From NCBI GenBank assembly GCA_011319805.1, contig SJRY01000136.1, positions 186,001-250,000 of the forward strand: DNA of 64,000 nt, written 5' to 3'. The notes under the pieces are model-generated. The model did not search any database. It had not been told where the DNA came from and worked only from the letters and a program-made list of their open reading frames with translations. Of the stretch, positions 23,341 through 34,679 are shown in pieces. How positions within the stretch are numbered: the stretch's first letter is position 1; each line of letters starts with the position of its first letter. Source of the DNA: Macrocybe gigantea. Its lineage: Eukaryota > Basidiomycota > Agaricomycetes > Agaricales > Callistosporiaceae. The position numbers and the translations under genes are program-made.

Positions 23341-23566
23341 GCATCTTCTTAGTTGTGATTGCTCCCTTTTTTGCCTCCATGACGCATGCCGCAGTGCGTA
23401 TCTCCTTGCATTGGACTTTGAGTTCTTCGTTTTGCACTTTACGACGCTTTTTTCTGAAATTATACCCATCACTTCGGGTGCTCTTTTTATACACTGCATG
23501 GCGTACACTGAAATATGGATCTTTGCTATTTCTGCCTTATATAAATACATATAAAAAGCCTTCTCT

Positions 23567-25001
23567 TTACAATGGCCTTATGTCCGGGATAGGACCCACA
23601 GGGACAATCCTAGTGGGGTTGATCTGGGCTTTTGTCAGTCATAGCAAAGGCAGAGGGTTGAAACACCGACAGAGGAGTGAGACCAATAATAGTGGGTCTT
23701 TATATGATCGAAGCGCGTCGTAGACTTGAACGCGTCGTTGTTCCAATACAGTTTTCTCATCCACCTGCATTCATGCAGTGAGCGATATGACGGCAAAAGA
23801 GTGACAAGGCGTTACGTATGGATTGCAGGATATCCATCCCGGATAGTGCGGATGTTGCATTTGAAATGACCGACGTAGACGGGATCAAACCGAATCTGTG
23901 ATGATGAGGACCAAGTTCAAGCATCTACCGACAAGGACGACCGCGACAGTACTCACGATCGTGACAAAAAGCCTGATGTCTGCCTCGGTCAGTCTGTCGC
24001 CAACGAGGTAATCTCTGCCTTCGAGAAGCTTCTCGACTCTATCAAGAGCGTTAAAGATCTCATGAACGGCTTTCTGATACGCCTCTTGCGTGGTAGCGAA
24101 ACCAGATCGGTAGACGCCGTCTGCAGACCAAGAAAAAAGGGTTAAATGATGTGTTATGTCACCGTCCCACGTCTACGCGATGTCAGACGCGTACTGTTTA
24201 TATCGTTATAGATCCAATCATTGACTTCGTCAATCTGAGGCCTCAATTTCTCCGGGTAAAGATCCAACGCCGCCTTGTCGGCGGGTACGAGATCGTTGAA
24301 AGCCGTGTTGAAGATGCGGATGATCTCCGAGCTCTCGTTATTCACGATGGTGTGATTTTTCTTGTCCCAGAGGACAGGAACAGTGAATCTATGGGTCTCA
24401 TCAACATGCAGGACGAAATGTTCGGGCGAAAATCAAACGGACCTGCCGGCATAATTAGGATCAGCTTTCAGGTATAGATCCCTCACGTGTTGCGAGTTGT
24501 ATAGAGGGTCAATGTCGGCGCCTGGAAACTGATCTACAGAAGCGAACGGCCACCCAAGGGTGCCCATGTGCGGAGACACCACCGTCACCGCTAAACGAAA
24601 GAATTTAGTCCTAGTTTGAGTTTGCTCCAAAGGCGTAAACCCGGATTCTCACGTATGATGTCTTCCAGACCCTTCAACTTTCGGAAAATCAGGGCCCTGG
24701 TTGCCCAAGCTTTGATACGAAATGTACTTGAGTGAGGACACGCGATACAATGTTGGCTTGGGATACTCACGGCAAGCGTACGACACATAAAGGTGATACC
24801 GATCTTTAGAAAGGCGACGGAGTCAGTTGGGCCTGGCCCTATATCTGGCAACTATCTGCATTCCACACCTTTCTCGGGCTCGAAGCGACCGCCCTTTTCG
24901 ATAAAGTTACGGAATGAAGACGGCGCACGTTTGAATGAGCCATCTCGCTCGGTCTTCATCTTTGATATGTCGGATTGGAGAGTTGTATCTCTCGTCGTCA
25001 T
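23567..25001 (-). CDS. S-glutathionyl-(chloro)hydroquinone reductase (GTO/ECM4, xi-class GST)
   Basis: Reduces glutathionyl-hydroquinones to hydroquinones using a second glutathione; part of quinone detoxification and aromatic degradation, cytosolic. Exons: 25001-24869, 24803-24771, 24709-24653, 24590-24443, 24388-24195, 24120-23957, 23895-23816, 23764-23671, 23623-23567; 319 residues, phases consistent. Marks: [15 protein letters not shown], the catalytic CPWA ([15 protein letters not shown]), [66 protein letters not shown] and the C-terminal [14 protein letters not shown]. An internal ATG at 24957 is an alternative start. The gene converges on the MAG-like gene (226-base gap). Confidence 0.93.
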
Positions 25002-25948
25002 AGTTCTTCGCGCGAGATGCTGTCGTGGGCTGGTGTGGGCTGTAGGGCTATTTGACGACCACTGGCGGGAGGCTAAGGTGCGTATTTGTCTTAAATTGCG
25101 TAGGGGGACACGTGCTCTTGATATCAGCGATCAGTAAGCAAGTCGCGTCAAAACATTCGGCTTGGTTACCTGGCTGAAATCATCGATAGTCTCTGCATCT
25201 TGTATCAGCAGGTTTTCGCCAAATGAAGCGAAGGAGCATCATTTGCACAGCAGGCGCGTATTTGAGCCCCAGAGCAGGAGCGGCGCCATAGTAATGCCGG
25301 TCACATGATGTCCAAAGACGCGTCTTACCAAAGTATTCCATTTGTCAGGTTTGCTCTTACTCACTTCCGTCACGGGTTTTCTCCAACTCACAGCATAGGA
25401 ATCACGCGTTGCGCTATGATCTGACACATTCAGGCCTAACTCATTTGCCTTTCTTTTATCATGGTCTTTACGAAATGCCATCGTCGCACTCGGCAACCGC
25501 CGTTCCTCGACAATCATCTCGACCTGCAAGGTTTGAAGAAAAATGCGACACTGCGGTCAGCAGTTCTTCTGCAATCCAGGGGCATAGGTCTTCTCCAGAA
25601 TGAATCCGCTGATATTGCACTCTTGGAGTTTGTCTGAATATTCCACCCCGGCTTTAACTCTCCTAACACACCGTCAAGGAACAGCAACATCATAAAGCCG
25701 AGTTACAGAGTCCGAGTCGTTGATTCCACCAGCGCCGCTTTACCTTCCATTTGCCGTCCTGTCAAGTCTATATTTCTTCTGTTTCTTTTGATATGAATGT
25801 CGCGGAGCCTATCACATTCTCCGCCTCACGCAAAAGAGTATTCTCTCGTAGATAAGCAAATATTTTCCCAGGTCAGCGGCATGAGCACATTCGGCCCTGC
25901 ATATTCGAACTAGAACGTCTTATCAGTTAGCGTTGCTATCGTCTAAAA
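25002..25948. other. Intergenic, no gene recognised
   Basis: Contains the promoter of the hydroquinone reductase gene. No coding exon that I can link by splicing. Confidence 0.4.
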
Positions 25949-26290
25949 ATGTCGCCTTTTGTTCTCTTTCGGCCATACGAGCAGGTGAGTCCCAAAATAC
26001 AGATTTACAGATGCCGCCGCTGACCGGCTATTTTTGCAGTCTTTCGCAGAAGTCCTTTGCCGAGGCGCGTCCAAAGCTATAGGGCGCCTTGGTGGTCCTT
26101 ATCTTACATTCGACGTCAGCATCCAATCTCACTACGTTGCAAAGAAATCACAGCACGCATGAATATATCTAGGTCCAGCTGTGTGCTACTTTCATAGCTG
26201 GATTGCATGACAGGAAGAGAACTTTTGGATAGCTGCAGTTGTCGGCGCAACATCTTTGCCCCTGCTAGTCTACGCGCTCGACTATCGGAG
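25949..26290 (+). other. Possible small membrane protein gene (weak)
   Basis: ATG 25949 begins MSPFVLFRPYEQ, followed by a good donor (gtgagt) and acceptor (ttttgcag), then SFAEVLCRGASKAIGRLGG. A third open stretch after about 26220 reads NFWIAAVVGATSLPLLVYALDYR, a likely transmembrane helix. The intron between parts two and three is unclear, and the 3' end would overlap the antisense orphan gene. No family recognised; this may be noise. Confidence 0.25.
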
Positions 26291-27489
26291 TATAGTCTCA
26301 CACCTGTACATCCAGACGTGCCCATCAGTATGCACTAGCTTGTACCCCAAGACGCTCTCGATAAAGGCGAGGACGATGGTCGGGTTCAGCGAAGTCGGGC
26401 CAGCACGGAAATTATGATTCATGTGCGGCTCAATAAGCAACGTATCATTCACGCCATGGCAGAATGTTGATTCTAGGATCTCGATTTTTAGGTGGTTCCT
26501 CTGATAGAGAGCACAATCAATGCTAATGCTCGAAATGGGCACTACGTCGCTTGGAAACTCACTTTCATGCTGTCGTGGATGTTCGTCTTGCCCCATTTAT
26601 CGAAGTACGACATGATCAGCTGCAGGCTGGGTTCGTGACTGCAACGAATCAGCATCGAGCCTGGCTGGGATATCACGGAGAGAATATAGGGCGCCGAGTT
26701 CTGGAACAGCTCGCTCGGCCGGGGGAGGGTCGTGACGGTCGGCAAGCGCTCGATTTCCTGCCTTTGGGATGCAGGTGGCTGAGCGGGAGCAGCTGGCCGG
26801 TGTCTGGGTGCTCGACTGCTAGAAACGACAGGGGGCGGTGGAGCTTCGGATGCGACATCTGCCCATCCTTCCTCGTTGGGCCCCGTATTTTCTTTGAGCA
26901 ACGAATCAAAGTCCTCGTCGAAACCTGCGGAAGCTCTGCCCTGGGGGATCGGGTCTGTTTTGGGAATGCCTAGGTAAAACGTCTTGGTGTTCGCCCTCCA
27001 GTACGTTCGTGGGCGGGTGTGCGGAGGCGGAGAAGGCTAGACCATCGAATGCCCATGTTAGCTACGTGAGCAGGCCTCGGCGAAGTCCATGAACTTGCCT
27101 CGATTTCCAGGCGCAGCGGAGTCGTCTGTTCCGATAAGAAATTCAGGAACTCTTCCGTCCATTCAGGGAAATTGTCGCATTCTAGGCGCCATTGAAGACG
27201 CTCGAACCACGCGACCGCTATGCGGGAGATCGTCGGCACAAATGTCGACCTGTCGGGGTATTTGTCCTTGAGCTCGTTCCACAGAGCTGGCCACTCCGCT
27301 TGCGGAATGACCTTGTGCCCGAGCGTCTTTTCGAGGGTGTTCGCTGCGGCGCGCACGTCGCTGCCATTTGGGTCCCAAAGGTCGCGTACATCCACCCGAA
27401 CTTTCAGCGGCCTGCGAAACGACGCGATTAACGGTATCCGTCGGTCGAACAAAGGTGACTGAAAAGAATGCTCACACTTCGACAGACAT
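26192..27489 (-). CDS. Orphan protein, unknown function (5 exons, one GC-AG intron)
   Basis: I do not recognise the family. Exons: 27489-27476, 27411-27099, 27036-26563, 26500-26304, 26261-26192; 355 residues. It starts MSVEVPLKVRVDVRDLWD, then a folded-looking region (EKTLGHKVIPQAEWPALW, WTEEFLNFLSEQ), a proline-rich linker with RTYWRANTKTFYLGIPK, an acidic FDEDFDSLLKEN motif, PAAPAQPP, and a C-terminal region with SYFDKWGKTN, MNHNFRAGPTSLNPTIVLAF and GYKLVHTDGHVWMYR. No signal peptide, membrane segment or known catalytic motif. Intron 2 (27098-27037) has a perfect GCAAGT donor and is required to read through. The last intron (42 nt) and the 3' end are uncertain; an alternative donor would extend the protein to a stop at 26116. 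Confidence 0.6.
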
Positions 27490-29330
27490 TGCTAGGTCTG
27501 ACGCTTTGTAATATCTCTCGTCGGCTGCTGAAGAGATAATATATGCATTCCCTGAAAATCAGGACTACGATTTTGTGTGTGCTAGTCATCCACATCACAG
27601 GTGGAGGATCACTGACAGCGATGACAGCAGCGCCCGCCGTCGAACGTCAATAATGTCGGTTTGCTATGACGACGGCACGGAAGGCGGGGCAAAAGCCTTC
27701 GCGAGACTTTTGACATCAGACGGGCGTATCAGTGATGCAGCAAATGCATGCACGAATTGCCACTGCCAGCAAGCGGAATCAAATTCTGGTCTGCTTTCAG
27801 TCAAACTCTCAAATAACCTTACACCGTCAATGGCTCAGCGCATGGATCACTGCGTTAGAGTTGTTTCGCAGGCACACCTGACCTTTCGGCCAAGTTCATG
27901 CTCGAGAAACAAATCGAAAACATTCTCCTGGCATGTGATGACTTGGGCCTTGCTATACTGCGTTCTAATCATATCGAGGCCATCATCGTTCGTGATTACA
28001 GTAACTGACAATCGTCAACATAAGATAAACCAAGAGATGTGATGGAGGCACAATACCTCGTTAGTACGTCTCGCTAAAGCATCGGAACCAGAAGTACCAC
28101 TAGAGAGCTGCCTCGGCTTGCGGAGACAAAGCCCTGTGTTTTGAGCGTAACAGCGTCTCCAGACAGAATGCCCTTCGGATTTTGCCCAGCCTCTACCATG
28201 GACTGAGACCACCGGGTTACGCGCCAGCGTAGATAGCCCCACGATAATGACAGCATAGATCAGCGCCCTCCATGGACAGCTCCAGCGTTCGACAGATGCT
28301 TCAGGTCCTGAGACGCGCAGAAAACTGTCCTTCCTTCTTCAAGATGAAAAAGAAACACGAAGATAGATCTTTCACAGCAGAAATCCGCGTAGGAGACGTT
28401 GAGCGGCGTTTCAAAGAACGATCTTGGCCCAGGGTGGCCGAATTGCTGCCAACGGCAACAGTAACTGTGCACACGTTTTGAACAAAGAAAATCCCATGAC
28501 TTGCGACCAACGCACGATGAAGGCTTCTAGAAAGAAATAGCTTCATTTCCTTGGTGATATTGACGCGTTGCGGGCAATCCGTAGTCATCGCAATTCCGCG
28601 CTTAGAACCCTGAAGTTATAGACATGAGGCCTGCCATTCGGTTGTTTCGTTCTAGAGATGTTTTCTCAACAACCGATGTCTGCCCGTGCACAAGGATAAG
28701 CTGGAAAAGGGGTGTTAGTCTGACAGTTGAGTCATGGAAGGTCAGTACGACAAAATTGCAGCAAAAAGAAGGGCGTAGCACATAAGCCTCTGCTTGCACC
28801 CTCTTGTGTCGCAGCAGAGCATAACACAGGAGCAGACCATTGTTTGTGTGTGTTGTACGAGACACTGGCTCATCCAGTGAGACGCATTCGCAAACATGAA
28901 GGTACATATGTTCGTCCCGGACAGACAGCACTGCCCCTCATGCTATATTGCGCTCATTTGACAGGTTACACGCCTCCGACATGCTCGCTCAATTCAAGTC
29001 ATCATGTAAGATCACAAGGACCGTCCTTTGCCCATGATTGACACGTTATGTCTTCCCTAGCTAGCTATGCACACTGAAAAGATCGGGCTGCCACCGTTGA
29101 ATATGAAGTTTGGGCGTAGCATGTTCGACATTCTTGACACATCAGTGATCCAGCGCAAGACACAGCTTGCCAAGGACAATCACAATTATTTTATTTTATT
29201 TTTTTTCTTTCTTTGAAAACGAAAAGTCGGAAAGAAATCAACATATAAAAGGTTGCAGTTGAACTGCTGGTCCCCCACCAGCTCATCAGAACATAACAAA
29301 TTCAGCAGCTTTTATTTCATCTTAATCATA
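27490..29330. other. Long intergenic stretch with TATA at its right end
   Basis: About 1.8 kb with several open frames on both strands but no motif or splice-linked model. A T-rich tract (29188-29215) and TATAAAA at 29244-29250 precede the next gene. Confidence 0.4.
29244..29250 (+). promoter_or_regulatory. TATA box with upstream T-rich tract
   Basis: TATAAAA 81-87 bases before ATG 29331, preceded by a TTTTA-repeat and CT-rich stretch. A typical arrangement for a strongly expressed fungal gene. Confidence 0.6.
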
Positions 29331-30474
29331 ATGCCGAAGCCTCCTGCATGGGCACCCAAACCCGCTCTCGATAAAGTCCCTCTCGCCGTCCGCAAAGACC
29401 GTGAGTTTTTGCCTGATGAATTGGCGTAATACTCATGCTTGACTATCCCCCTAGTTAGAGATAAGTTCGAGAGCAAAAAGGACGAGTTAGAGAAGGAAAT
29501 TTCCGACGTCCTGGGCGTTACATTCCACATTAACATCAACCCCAACGAGATCTGGGCTTACGCTCCCGAGGGATCCAGCATGTCTGCAGGGAACACCTTC
29601 AAAGGGTCAGCTCTTAAGCTTTGGCGGAAGCTTTCCTGTTTTCCTGATTCTCCTTAGCTATGTCGAGGGCTTCATCTCCGCCATTAAGAAGTACGTCCAG
29701 GACTACGGCGATGAAGGCAAAAGCCATTTCAACGAGGCCGTGACTCAAAACGAGCTCACTCTATCCGTCAGCCCTAAGGGCGATAAGGTTAATATTCCAG
29801 ATTGAATTTAACTTTGGAGTTCGTGCTGATGCCCGTCCCAAAAACAGGGCGATACCATTTCCGCCGACATCAAGGATGGCGTCTTCCGCATTCTTTTCCA
29901 CCCCAACTATCTAGGCTATAACATGAGCTACTTGAATGACTACCTGCTAAAGGCCGTAGAGGCCGTCCCTCGCGAAGGTTTCTCTCTCGTTGCGAAGACC
30001 TCCATCGAAGACGACTTCAACTCGGAAATCAATGATCTAAAATCCGAGATCGCGTCTATCCTCAACATGCCCGACGTCATCCTTGACCCCAATTTCGAAG
30101 AGAACTACAAGATGCTTCTCAAGAAATCCGATCAGACCTGGCAGGACAAGTTTGGCAAGGTCATCTATCAATACTTGTCAGTGATGTTCAATCAACTCGT
30201 CATTCCGTGTTTCTATTTATTGACCTGTTCTGTTATTTCCAGCGAAGGCCTTAAGGGTCAGCTGGAAAGCCAAGGCTTTAAAGGCGACGATATGCTTCAG
30301 GAAGGTCTGGCAGAGATCGTCACCTCGAAGACCTTCAAGGTTCGCGTCTTGGAGAAATGTAAGGGCACTAATGAGACCGTCATCGAAGACGGTACTGTCT
30401 ACCTGCAGACTACCCCAGACAACTGGTGGTACAATACCAGCGATATGGGTAGTGGCTTAGTTGACAAGCTTTAA
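29331..30474 (+). CDS. Uncharacterised soluble protein, orphan
   Basis: Unknown function, 303 residues from exons 29331-29400, 29455-29605, 29658-29787, 29848-30176, 30243-30474, all phases consistent. No signal peptide or membrane helix. The protein is charged and mixed alpha/beta: a helix rich in K/E (RDKFESKKDELEKEISDVLG), IWAYAPEGSSMSAGNTFKG, KGDTISADIKDGVFRI, a repeat-like acidic helix (DDFNSEINDLKSEIASIL) resembling the N-terminal one, and the end DGTVYLQTTPDNWWYNTSDM. The two similar E/K helices followed by short strands suggest an internal duplication, which I could not confirm. The TATA box and clean exons argue for an expressed gene. Confidence 0.75.
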
Positions 30475-31320
30475 AAGTTCTTATGTTTTGTTCAAGAAAT
30501 GCAGAGAAAGACAATGTATGACAGAATGTACGTTTCCATACACTCCGGGACTCAGTCCTATACCATTGAAATCAAGACCCTTTCCTCCAACGCAACATGA
30601 ACCCGAAGTGTCACGAGTCACAAGCAAATTTCTAGGCAACTAGGAGTGGCATACACTTTTCAGCTATACGCATTGAAGACAGTTAATTCCTTTTCTTCTA
30701 TCTATCTAGAAAAATGAATAAAAACGGTGCTGCATAGCGTCGTGTTTGCCTATACATGACACAAAGAGGTAGTCCTTCACAGCAACACAAGCGACTTGTG
30801 AGAATTCGAAATCAATTTCAGTTAGTCTCCAAGATACCTGAGTCGCAGCTGATTGTTTTGACGGGCTGTTTAAAACTCTCTATCTTGATGTCGCTCTGAA
30901 CGTCTTGAGGAAGAGCAGGAGTTGCTGCAGTGTGCTTGTCAACAGACTCGGAGAATTGCCGAGCTCTGGTGAGCTTTATGACCATATCAACAGATTGCAG
31001 TGCTGCCATTTCAAACTAGTGAGTGCATAGTGTATCTGCGTTCTCGTGCTAGATAGGCCTTTGTATTGAGCGGCATCATGGCAACTTGCTTTTTTTTTTT
31101 TTTTTTCCGAGCGTGGGCCCAATCTCAGCTCAAAACGTGCTTTACTCATGAACGCCTACTGGGCTTAGCATTGTCATCTTTGCTATAGTCGAGGCGAAGC
31201 AGCATTCATTGGCATAGAAGAGATTAAGTGAAGAGCCGGTGAAGAGCAGAATGCGTTAAATTCATGTAGAATACATTACAAAACCCGAAAAGCACATGAA
31301 GCTACCTTTAACGTAGACAT
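30475..31320. other. Convergent spacer with 17-base T tract
   Basis: Between the stops of the orphan at 29331-30474 and OPT transporter 2. It contains a run of 17 Ts at 31090-31106. No gene recognised. Confidence 0.45.
31090..31106. repeat. Poly-T tract, 17 bases
   Basis: Uninterrupted T run, the longest homopolymer I noticed in the window; the length is likely to be unreliable. Confidence 0.9.
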
Positions 31321-34300
31321 TTAGCCACAGAATTCGAATCCGGGACAACCTATAGCGGTGCCGAAATCTGGAATCAGAAGCGGGATAAGTTTCAACAAAT
31401 GATGAATGAGGTGACATGAAGAGACATACGGCCACCGTCAACGCCAATAACAGCTAAGAGCGCCTGGAAGACACCGCCCAAGCCCTCACCGGCCAGAAGA
31501 CCAGCGGCAACGGCAAACATGTACATGTCGAATGATGCAGGATTACGCTTCAACCAGATGAAGTTGAAGATGGAACCAACGGCCCTGCAATGCCAACGCT
31601 ATTTCAGCGGCAAAGAACGTGTCACGAAGGAGAGGAGGGTTCTGACATAGCAATAGAGTAATAGACCTGCGGCACGACGAAGGCAAGTCCGACAGCGTTC
31701 TGGATTGTTCGGGTCTCGTGAGTATTTCCAATGAATGAGGCACAATGTAACTTCTAGACATACCCAGTTGGGAACATACTTCCATTTGTCCTTGGGAACC
31801 CAGATGTGCTGGATGAACGGCATAAGCCATTTCATTATATCGAAGGAAATGAGTCCAAACCTTAATGAGGAGGGTAATGAGGCTGACTATGGCTAGAGCG
31901 ATGGCTGTGTAACCGGATGACGGTGGGATCGCTAAAGCCATTTTGGTCTCCGTGAGCGACAGGTGAGAGGCGGGGGCGACTTACGAAGTTTGGGACTGGA
32001 CACAGCAACAGCGACGGCCGCCCATGCTGACACGGACGGAGCACTGTATGTGCATTCACCTTGAAAAAGAATGTCGTTGAATATCTAGGGAGTTCGCGGC
32101 TGAGACCATATACAAACCTGAAGCAGGCGGATATCTGTCCTGATAGTCAAGCTCGCTTGTCATGAACACTGGCACAAGAGAACTCACAAGATACATGGAG
32201 AGGCCTTTGTGAACAAGATAAACAGTCCGGCAGTGAGGAACACGGAGACGACGGAGCCGCAGAGCTGCGCAATGAACTGATTCTTGGGTTTGGCTCTGAG
32301 AAGGTAACCGGTCTTCAGGTCGCCAGTCATATCGGATGCCTGAGCAGCAGATCCCGCAGCGATGACACCGGCAGATAAGTTTAGCATCCGTGAAGGATTT
32401 TGAGGAAGTCCGGAGCCTTTGCCGATACCACCAAAGATGAGTTGCGAAGCCTTGCATGATGGCGTGAGCAACTATGAAGGCATCGGTGATATGGGAAAGA
32501 TGAAACTGACTTTCGCGACGGTAGAAACCGGATTGACATCGGTGTGGCCAGCGGATTGGACACCAATAAATGAAAAGAGGAAGCCGAGGATGAGGGAAAG
32601 GAGGGCCTCTCCGACATTCATGGAAAACTGGGTCGCAAGGATGGCACAGCACATCACGGTACTTAAGACAAGACCTATGGTCCACCATGATGTCGGTATT
32701 CTGTCAGCGAGAGGTGTCTGACAGAGTGTGAATACTTTTGAATACATTGAATGTTGGACTGCATACCTGGTCCTCGTCCTCGGGGTTCAATTCAGTCTTG
32801 GCACGGAACCAACCGATGGGGTTGAGGTTGCTATTCTTCTTCATGTCTGGAAAATGTAAAAACATGTGGAAACTCCCTTCGCACAATTCCTACGAACAAA
32901 GTTACCCACCAATGAGGATCGGAATGAGGCTCAGTAGGACTTCCCCGAAGGAGTATACCAACATTACGAGCACTCCTGGCCACAGCAGCCAGTAACGAGG
33001 TGATGGATTGGTAATATACAGGTCAGGATCCTTGAATGATAGTGCCTGATACGACACCAGCGGGAATTCGTCGCTAATGGCCAAGCCTGAAGCAAGGCCA
33101 TTCTTGACGATCGATGGAGCGACTGGTCAAATCATATCAGAAAACGTCGAACGCTTGAGCAACTCGACTCACTGATGCCCCACGCCAGGATAGATCCGCC
33201 AACTGAAGCACATCGCTGAATACGGGGTGAAAACGATACAGCCGTAGGTAACTTACAGAAACTCCAACTAGCATTGAGGCCGCTCAACATTCCAGCACCG
33301 AAGAAAGCGGGCGTAACTGTTCTGACGGTTAGGAACAAACTCATAGGGAAACGAAAGGTACAGCGTACATTCGATGAACCACCCATAGTTCTCCAGAGAG
33401 ATGATGCTGGTGAATCCCAATCTGTAGAGTGTCCAACCGATGTGCCAATCATAATCTGGGGAGAGTGAACATAAGGAATAGCTTATATAGATGAACAGAT
33501 TGTGCACTGACAACGCCGGGCGCATAACCAGTCATGACCTTGTATACAAACGTCAATGCGAAGGAAATCAGGAGTCCCAGAGATTTCTTCCTGGCAGCGA
33601 TGGCTCCCGTCTTGCCATGGTGTAGGGAGCGGATGGTGTACGCCTTCATAACGCTAATTCAGGTTGTCATGTCTAACGAAACATGCATGCCTACTCACGG
33701 TTGCGGCAGGGGTCGGGAACGTCAGCTTTTGGTGCACAATATAGTACTTTCGCAACGGAATGACGAAGAATACACCGAAAAAGCCAGCGCAAACAGTGAG
33801 TGCAATCAGTTTACCGATATCTTTTTGAGGAATGTCCGACAGAAGATTCAGGCGATACATTGCCGGGATTGCGCTGACAAAGAGGATGCCGAGACCTCCG
33901 GAAGCTGGATTTCGGTATCAGAAGGATGCAGAGATCAATGGTGTAAACGAGGCCGGACCTGTCGCAGCGCTTCGGATACAAGGTCAGCGTTCCGGGTTAC
34001 TATTACTTTCTAAGGACATTCAAAGATGTAATGCTTACCTCTGAACTGTGCAATTTTCCTTTGGACCGAATGGTCCGCCCAAGAACCATCCCAGGATACC
34101 CGACTCAGGCAACGCTTTAGACAAAGGCTTGAGAATAGCAAATCCAAAAATAGCCTGACCCAGTCATGAGGCAAACCCTGAAGTACCTCCGAGCGATCAG
34201 ATACTTACACCAAAGAGCTGAGGCCCAAAAGTAAAGCCCGTTTTAAGCCCAAGGTAAATATTCGAGGCGCCGACTGTCAAACGTTGTTTATCAATGCCGC

Positions 34301-34679
34301 AAGAGTAAAGGAGCCATGTGCTCACCCACAGCGCCAAGAGCGCATCCGACCAACAGAGCCCTGTAGGTCATAAATCCCTTGAATCAGAAAATAAGCCTGA
34401 TGCGGACAAATTACACTTACCTGAATGTCAACTGGTGCGTTTCCTCAGGCTCATTAGGATCGACCGGGAATGGTTTTGAGCTAAGGAAGGATTAACGCGA
34501 GGATCAACCGAACTGGAACCGACTAACACGTCATGGTCGCTGTAGGATTCCTCCTTATCCACGACAGCGCCATGCAGGTCATTGAGCAGGTCCTTCTCGT
34601 TGGAAGAGGACCCCTCGCCGGAGTTATCGGTAGGCTGCCGTTTGAGATTCGATTCCGTGGCAATAGCGTTGCTGGTCAT
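31321..34679 (-). CDS. OPT-superfamily transporter 2, YSL/metal-chelate-like branch (22 exons, one apparent 1-nt frame break)
   Basis: A second multi-spanning OPT transporter, from a branch different from the gene at 652-4034. Exons: 34679-34528, 34480-34421, 34360-34326, 34273-34209, 34154-34039, 33969-33959, 33904-33699, 33643-33508, 33455-33369, 33316-33257, 33202-33173, 33122-32910, 32846-32767, 32717-32511, 32450-32188, 32139-32118, 32059-31985, 31931-31861, 31808-31764, 31699-31647, 31584-31430, 31367-31321; about 729 residues. Marks: NIYLGLKTGFTFGPQLFGAI, FGPKENCTVQ, FVSAIPAMYRL, KLTFPTPAATAYTIRSLHHG, AQASDMTGDLKTGYLL, YSAPSVSAWAAVA, IWVPKDKWKYVPNW and LLAGEGLGGVFQALLAVIGV. Exon 6 is an 11-nt microexon. 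Phases agree except between exons 15 and 17, where one base is missing (around 32187). Substrate unknown; iron or siderophore-like peptides are possible. Confidence 0.87.

Noticed and set aside
27575..28042. 155-residue plus-strand frame between two genes
   Set aside because: No motif, no introns linking to other exons and no promoter signal.
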